Shown one piece after another: positions 63,425 to 64,000 of a stretch of DNA of 64,000 nt (within the stretch, counting starts at the first letter, position 1; every line of letters begins with the position of its first letter). This stretch comes from Lysobacter sp. Lineage in GTDB: Bacteria > Pseudomonadota > Gammaproteobacteria > Xanthomonadales > Xanthomonadaceae. The notes beneath the pieces are model-generated. The model was given only the letters and a program-made list of their open reading frames with translations, did not search any database and was not told the DNA's origin. The translations under genes were made by a program, and so were the position numbers. The stretch lies in assembly GCA_008015835.1 (NCBI GenBank), contig SSGH01000025.1:1-64000 (forward strand), written 5' to 3'.

Positions 63425-63631
63425 TTACCCGAGTGTCTGACGCTGCTCCTCCCAGAGCGCCGGCAGGTTGATCATGAGTGCGTGCAGCCGGACACCGTCC
63501 GGCAAATCCTCATCGAGGATCGCGGCGATGATATTCGGAGCGAGCAGGGGCAGGTTGATGTGTTGAACGATGTGGCTGCGGATCGCACCTTCGCAGCGCA
63601 AAGTCTCGCTCGTAGACGAGACTGCGCGAGC
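63425..63631 (-). pseudogene. C-terminal fragment of a site-specific recombinase
   Basis: Reverse-strand frame of 68 codons between TAG (63634-63632) and TAA (63427-63425), with no start codon. It reads INLPLLAPNIIAAILDEDLP then VRLHALMINLPALWEEQRQTLG. This is the ending typical of serine-recombinase (resolvase/invertase family) proteins: LLAPDIVEAIL...L...LP..W.EQR..LG. The catalytic N-terminus is not detectable in the adjacent 120 bases, so this is a relic. The rest of the gap 63261-63756 has no supportable gene. Confidence 0.6.
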
Positions 63632-63756
63632 CTAAGCATCCGCAGCAAAAGGTGCCCCGGGCCAACGCCGGTTGCAGTGGCGCGGCGCCAGTTCGTTTCA
63701 TCCTTCGGACTTGAATCGATGGAACGCCACCATCTGTCGTTCCCGACCGCGGCGGA

Positions 63757-63987
63757 TTAGCTACTCCGCATTGAGCGAATCGCGCTGGACACCGCCTGCA
63801 AAGAAACTTTGCCGTTTGTGCCTATGACTGCAGACATCAAGGCAGCAAAAACGCAGACAAGCAGGAAATGGCTTGCGCCTGCCTTCCCTTCGTAGTGGAG
63901 CCAAAAGGCTGCGGCTAGGGAAAGTAGGCTCAGAAGGAATTGAGATAGAAAAGCGAATAGCGGATTTACGCGCACGGCTGCCCTCAC
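63757..63987 (-). CDS. Small hypothetical membrane protein
   Basis: A 76-residue protein with two membrane helices (PLFAFLSQFLLSLLSLAAAFWL and FLLVCVFAALMSAVIGT) and a short polar tail. No family recognised. It lies at the window edge, so its neighbours cannot be judged. Confidence 0.55.
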   Translation of the reverse strand: MRAAVRVNPLFAFLSQFLLSLLSLAAAFWLHYEGKAGASHFLLVCVFAALMSAVIGTNGKVSLQAVSSAIRSMRSS

Positions 63988-64000
63988 CTTGACAGATGTT

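Noticed and set aside
63293-63760. 155-residue forward frame at the right end
   Set aside because: It is antisense to the recombinase fragment and has no coherent domain.

Overview
The window is GC-rich chromosomal DNA from what looks like a gammaproteobacterium of the Lysobacter/Xanthomonas group. The pointers are a type IV secretion effector carrying a C-terminal domain typical of Xanthomonadales (19.2-20.7 kb), a hemC/algR pairing, plant-type glutamate-cysteine ligase, and many extragenic palindromes. No rRNA gene and no ordinary tRNA gene was seen. Genus-level placement is inference.

Layout. 0-6 kb: a cut-off peptide-binding protein, glutamate-cysteine ligase and PEP carboxylase. 6.2-7.9 kb: an AT-richer orphan membrane protein. 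8.1-10.4 kb: the glutathione-dependent formaldehyde detoxification operon frmR-frmA-fghA. 10.6-18.4 kb: a PP-loop ATPase, a DegV-like protein, a DsbA-fold isomerase, two coupled amidohydrolases (one apparently without its metal-binding motif) and AMP nucleosidase. 18.4-20.7 kb: a palindrome-rich gap followed by the HNH-nuclease effector. 21-28 kb: prolyl oligopeptidase, small hypotheticals, a WYL regulator and two exported proteins. 28-35 kb: a five-gene operon, each gene overlapping the next by 4 bases, encoding a SoeABC-like molybdenum/iron-sulfur/membrane oxidoreductase with an SLC13-type permease and a small membrane protein. 35-42 kb: hemC, recQ, an AT-rich secreted orphan, an AlgR-like regulator, an esterase and an EcsC-family protein.

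42-49.5 kb holds a complete RNA-repair and RNA-surveillance locus. The sigma-54 activator RtcR is divergent from an operon led by the Ro60 homologue rsr. This operon has a near-perfect sigma-54 promoter and an upstream inverted repeat. Between rsr and the RNA ligase gene rtcB lie three Y RNA-like genes. Each has a long terminal stem and a circularly permuted tRNA-like core in the order T arm, acceptor hairpin, D arm; in the third the D arm is not clear. There is also a tandem array of about 121-base units repeating the 3' strand of the first Y RNA, and a small membrane-anchored protein. rtcA follows after an unrelated inserted gene. Together these would sense, bind, cut or ligate, and re-cyclise damaged RNA ends.

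49.6-54.6 kb: ordinary genes, a two-component system, and a second WYL regulator. Its control region and that of a neighbouring Tat-exported protein share the same 19-bp palindrome. 55-63.7 kb is a lower-GC accessory island with a candidate defence system. It has an XRE regulator divergent from an adenine methyltransferase with an HsdS-like C-terminus. Opposing this is a three-gene operon of a phosphoribosyltransferase-like protein, an ORC/CDC6-like AAA ATPase and an unknown protein. Beyond it are a possible PIN-like protein, a pRiA4b ORF3-family protein, further hypotheticals, and the C-terminal fragment of a recombinase, which suggests past mobility.
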